Positions 62,398 to 64,000 of a DNA stretch of 64,000 bases are shown here, piece after piece. The stretch comes from Microbacteriaceae bacterium. Lineage in GTDB: Bacteria; Actinomycetota; Actinomycetes; Actinomycetales; Microbacteriaceae. The notes beneath the pieces are model-generated. The model was not told the origin of the DNA and ran no database searches. It worked only from the letters and a program-made list of their open reading frames with translations. The position numbers and the translations under genes were made by a program. Position 1 is the first letter of the stretch. Each line of letters opens with the position of its first letter. The DNA lies in the NCBI GenBank assembly GCA_009780695.1, contig WQZN01000003.1:248001-312000 (forward strand), in the 5' to 3' direction.

Positions 62398-62889
62398 CTA
62401 CGCGCTCGCCGCGACCTCGTCGACCGTCTGGCAGACCGAGACGGGGTCTTCGCCGAGCGAGTGCGCGGCGCGCGTGATGATCGTGCGCAGTGCGTCGGCG
62501 TCGGAGCGGGGGATGCCGGCGAGCAGCTGCTCCTCGACGGCGGCCATCCGCGCCGTCAGGTCGGCGAGCCGCGTGGCGCCTGCCGCGGTCGGGGTGATGC
62601 GCCGCGCCCGCCGGTCGTTGGGGTCGGGCACGCGCGTGACGAGCCCGGCCTTCTCGAGGTCGTCGATGAGATAGGTGAGCACCGTGCGGTCGAGGCCGGT
62701 CGCCTCGGCGATCTCGGCCTGGTTCGAGCAGGAACCTGAGCCCGCGATCTGCAGCACCTGGAAGCCGCGGGGGCCGCCGGGAAGATCGCCCACGGCGTCC
62801 GCCGAGCGCTTCAGGTAGCCGCGCAGAAGGGTGCCGAGCGACCAGCCGAGGTCGGCGCGTCCCTCGGGGGCTTCTGACATGGTGCTCAC
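62398..62889 (-). CDS. MarR-family regulator
   Basis: 163 residues (GTG 62889; ATG 62880 also possible). Winged HTH: SCSNQAEIAEATGLDRTVLTYLIDDLEKAGLVTRVPDPNDRRARRITPTAAG, with the D-x-R wing. It faces a quinone-reductase gene across a 126-base control region with repeated ATCGTCTG, the arrangement of redox- or phenolic-responsive MarR regulators such as QsrR/YodB analogues. C-terminal VCQTVDEVAA holds a cysteine that might sense oxidants. Confidence 0.9.
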   Translation of the reverse strand: MSTMSEAPEGRADLGWSLGTLLRGYLKRSADAVGDLPGGPRGFQVLQIAGSGSCSNQAEIAEATGLDRTVLTYLIDDLEKAGLVTRVPDPNDRRARRITPTAAGATRLADLTARMAAVEEQLLAGIPRSDADALRTIITRAAHSLGEDPVSVCQTVDEVAASA

Positions 62890-62920
62890 TTTATCGGGCT
62901 TGCCTCACCTGTTGCGGATT

Positions 62921-62948
62921 TCAGATCGTCTGTGTTTATTATCGTCTG
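62921..62948. promoter_or_regulatory. Candidate MarR operator region
   Basis: ATCGTCTG occurs at 62925-62932 and 62941-62948, 16 bases apart, and CAGA-TCG-TCTG (62922-62932) is a short palindrome. Lies midway between the divergent MarR and azoreductase genes. Confidence 0.5.
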
Positions 62949-63015
62949 AATCGCAGAACATCTGCTGTGAATAATGCTGTTCCAGACAACACACTCGAAC
63001 GAGAAGAGTTTCCCG

Positions 63016-63687
63016 ATGAGCACCGTCTTCCGTCTCGACGCGAGCATCAAGCCCGAGGGCTCGGTCACGCGCGCCGTCTCCGACACCCTGCAGAACGCGA
63101 TCGTCGCCGAGCTCGGCGACGACACCGCGGTCACCACGCGCTCGATCGGCCTCGAGCCGCTGCCGTCCGACGCGTGGGCGACTGCCGCCTTCGCCGGCTA
63201 CGCGCCGGTCGAGTCGCGCACCGCCGAGCAGAACGCCGCCGTCGCCCTCGCGACGCAGCTGGCCGACGAGCTCGCTGCGGCCGACGTCGCGATCATCGCG
63301 GCGCCGTTCTACAACTACGGGGTCACGCAGCACCTCAAGACCTGGTTCGACCTCGTGCTCACCGACGGCCGCTTCGGCCCCGGCGCGCCCGAGAAGTTCG
63401 GCGTCGGCAAGTCGGTGTTCCTCGTGATCGCGCGCGGCGGCGGCTACGGCGAGGGCACGCCCCGCTTCGGCTGGGACCACGCGAGCGCGTGGCTGAAGCG
63501 CATGCTCGAGGATGTCTGGGGCTACGAGGTCACCGTGATCGAGGCCGAGCTGACTCTCGCCGAGACGACCCCGCACATGGCCGATCTTGTCGACCTCGCG
63601 CGCAAGAACCTCGCCGACGCGCACACCGCCGCCGAGACGCACGGCCGCGCGATCGCCGAGAAGCTGGGTGAGCAGCTCGCGGCGTAG
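63016..63687 (+). CDS. azoR: FMN-dependent NADH:quinone oxidoreductase / azoreductase
   Basis: 223 residues, flavodoxin-like fold. FRLDASIKPEGSVTRAVSDT is the FMN-phosphate loop, PFYNYGVTQHLKTWFDLV is the AzoR flavin/substrate loop, and ARGGGY binds the isoalloxazine. Two-electron reduction of quinones or azo dyes with NADH. ATG 63016 is preceded by a GA-rich site; the frame stays open to 62974. Probably repressed by the divergent MarR protein. Ends in the hairpin terminator at 63701. Confidence 0.92.
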   Translation: MSTVFRLDASIKPEGSVTRAVSDTLQNAIVAELGDDTAVTTRSIGLEPLPSDAWATAAFAGYAPVESRTAEQNAAVALATQLADELAAADVAIIAAPFYNYGVTQHLKTWFDLVLTDGRFGPGAPEKFGVGKSVFLVIARGGGYGEGTPRFGWDHASAWLKRMLEDVWGYEVTVIEAELTLAETTPHMADLVDLARKNLADAHTAAETHGRAIAEKLGEQLAA

Positions 63688-63700
63688 GGCCGAGGCCGTG

Positions 63701-63731
63701 AAGGGCGGATGCCTGTGGCATCCGCCCTTTT
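63701..63731 (+). terminator. Intrinsic terminator after azoR
   Basis: 13-bp perfect stem AAGGGCGGATGCC / GGCATCCGCCCTT, loop TGT, then a T-run (63728-63731). The only classic U-tract terminator in the window. Confidence 0.92.
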
Positions 63732-63766
63732 CGCCCCGCCCGCTCTGATAGCCTGAGCGTGCCCTG

Positions 63767-63842
63767 GCCCCGTTAGCTCAGGGGATAGAGCGTCTGCCTC
63801 CGGAGCAGAAGGCCATTGGTTCGAATCCAATACGGGGCACCA
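63767..63842 (+). tRNA. tRNA-Arg (anticodon CCG)
   Basis: Acceptor GCCCCGT (63767-63773) pairs with ACGGGGC (63832-63838). D arm GCTC...GAGC, anticodon arm TCTGC-CTCCGGA-GCAGA with anticodon CCG, T arm ATTGG-TTCGAAT-CCAAT. Discriminator A and an encoded CCA (63840-63842). It is immediately followed by an integrase-like start, so its 3' end is a likely attachment site. Confidence 0.95.
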
Positions 63843-63906
63843 AAGTCTGGTCTGATCAGGAGCTTTCGTTTCCGCCTCTCTTCTGTGTACTACGTGCAGA
63901 GAGAAT

Positions 63907-64000
63907 ATGAACAACGAAACTGCCTTCGAGCAGTACGCATCCGTATGGATGGAGAGCCATCTGTCCAGCGTCGCGCAGACGACCTGGATCAATGACCGGT
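63907..64000 (+). CDS. Putative tyrosine-type integrase, N-terminal part (runs off the window)
   Basis: ATG 63907 opens MNNETAFEQYASVWMESHLS then SVAQTTWINDR to the window end. The FEQYASVWMESHL...TTW pattern resembles the start of SAM-like N-terminal domains of phage integrases (TFGEYAxxWLE...). Codon use is AT-richer than upstream (aac, gaa, act, tct). Position 65 bases after a tRNA supports an integrated element. Only 31 codons are visible, so the call is provisional. Confidence 0.6.
   Translation, partial: MNNETAFEQYASVWMESHLSSVAQTTWINDR

Overview
The window is very GC-rich chromosomal DNA from a high-GC Gram-positive bacterium, most likely family Microbacteriaceae (Actinobacteria). The basis is family-level: LpqB, WhiB1 beside a PdtaS-type kinase, a SigR/RsrA thiol-stress pair with the zinc-binding H-x3-C-x2-C motif, the fused 2-oxoglutarate enzyme Kgd, GuaB1, DUF2510 and DUF3097 proteins, and many leaderless genes with a TANNNT -10 box 6-9 bases before the start codon. 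I cannot name the genus. There are no rRNA genes or CRISPR arrays; one tRNA gene, Arg(CCG), lies at the right end.

Layout. 1-16.7 kb is conserved core: lpqB end, comF, hpf, secA, a Rv3235-like gene, an HTH/SAF-domain/P-loop ATPase cluster, pdtaS facing whiB1, a peroxiredoxin, a LacI regulator, rsgA, aroA, sigR-rsrA. 16.9-30.7 kb holds kgd, guaB1, two CNNM/CBS membrane proteins, an old-yellow-enzyme gene broken by one amber codon, the NAD(P)HX dehydratase, a GT87 glycosyltransferase, a thiamine-binding protein, an MFS pump and a DUF2510 protein. 30.7-32.4 kb is a lower-GC two-gene secreted/lipoprotein cassette bounded by perfect 18-bp inverted repeats. 32.4-38.1 kb is a minus-strand block metY-metX-(19-codon ORF)-sensor kinase-degenerate kinase-response regulator, with stop/start overlaps at several joints. 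38.2-47.6 kb has an SDR, a DUF559-type endonuclease-like gene flanked by REP-like palindromes, an MFS transporter, an acyl-CoA dehydrogenase, ung, a GNAT acetyltransferase, and a GntR/ABC/two-membrane-protein operon. 47.9-52.6 kb is an arsenic-type locus: ArsC, a truncated aquaporin, an ArsR-ArsC fusion, a three-helix protein, an MFS carrier, a flavoprotein and a second ArsR. 52.7-63.7 kb carries an MFS protein, an amidase, small hypothetical and decayed genes, an SDR, a disulfide-oxidoreductase-like flavoprotein coupled to an arginase-family gene, an epimerase, a DUF3097 protein, and a divergent MarR/azoreductase pair. The window ends with tRNA-Arg(CCG) followed at once by the start of a putative tyrosine integrase, so an integrated element probably begins here.

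The most unusual structure is a family of near-identical 60-bp palindromes (four copies) whose arms covary. Three copies are intergenic and one lies in frame inside an MFS transporter gene, adding a 20-residue linker much like the palindromic elements of Rickettsia. A second repeat family (GGTCTCCATTCG...CGACCAGCGG) and a REP-like family (CTGACGCCGCG) are also present, next to decayed gene fragments.
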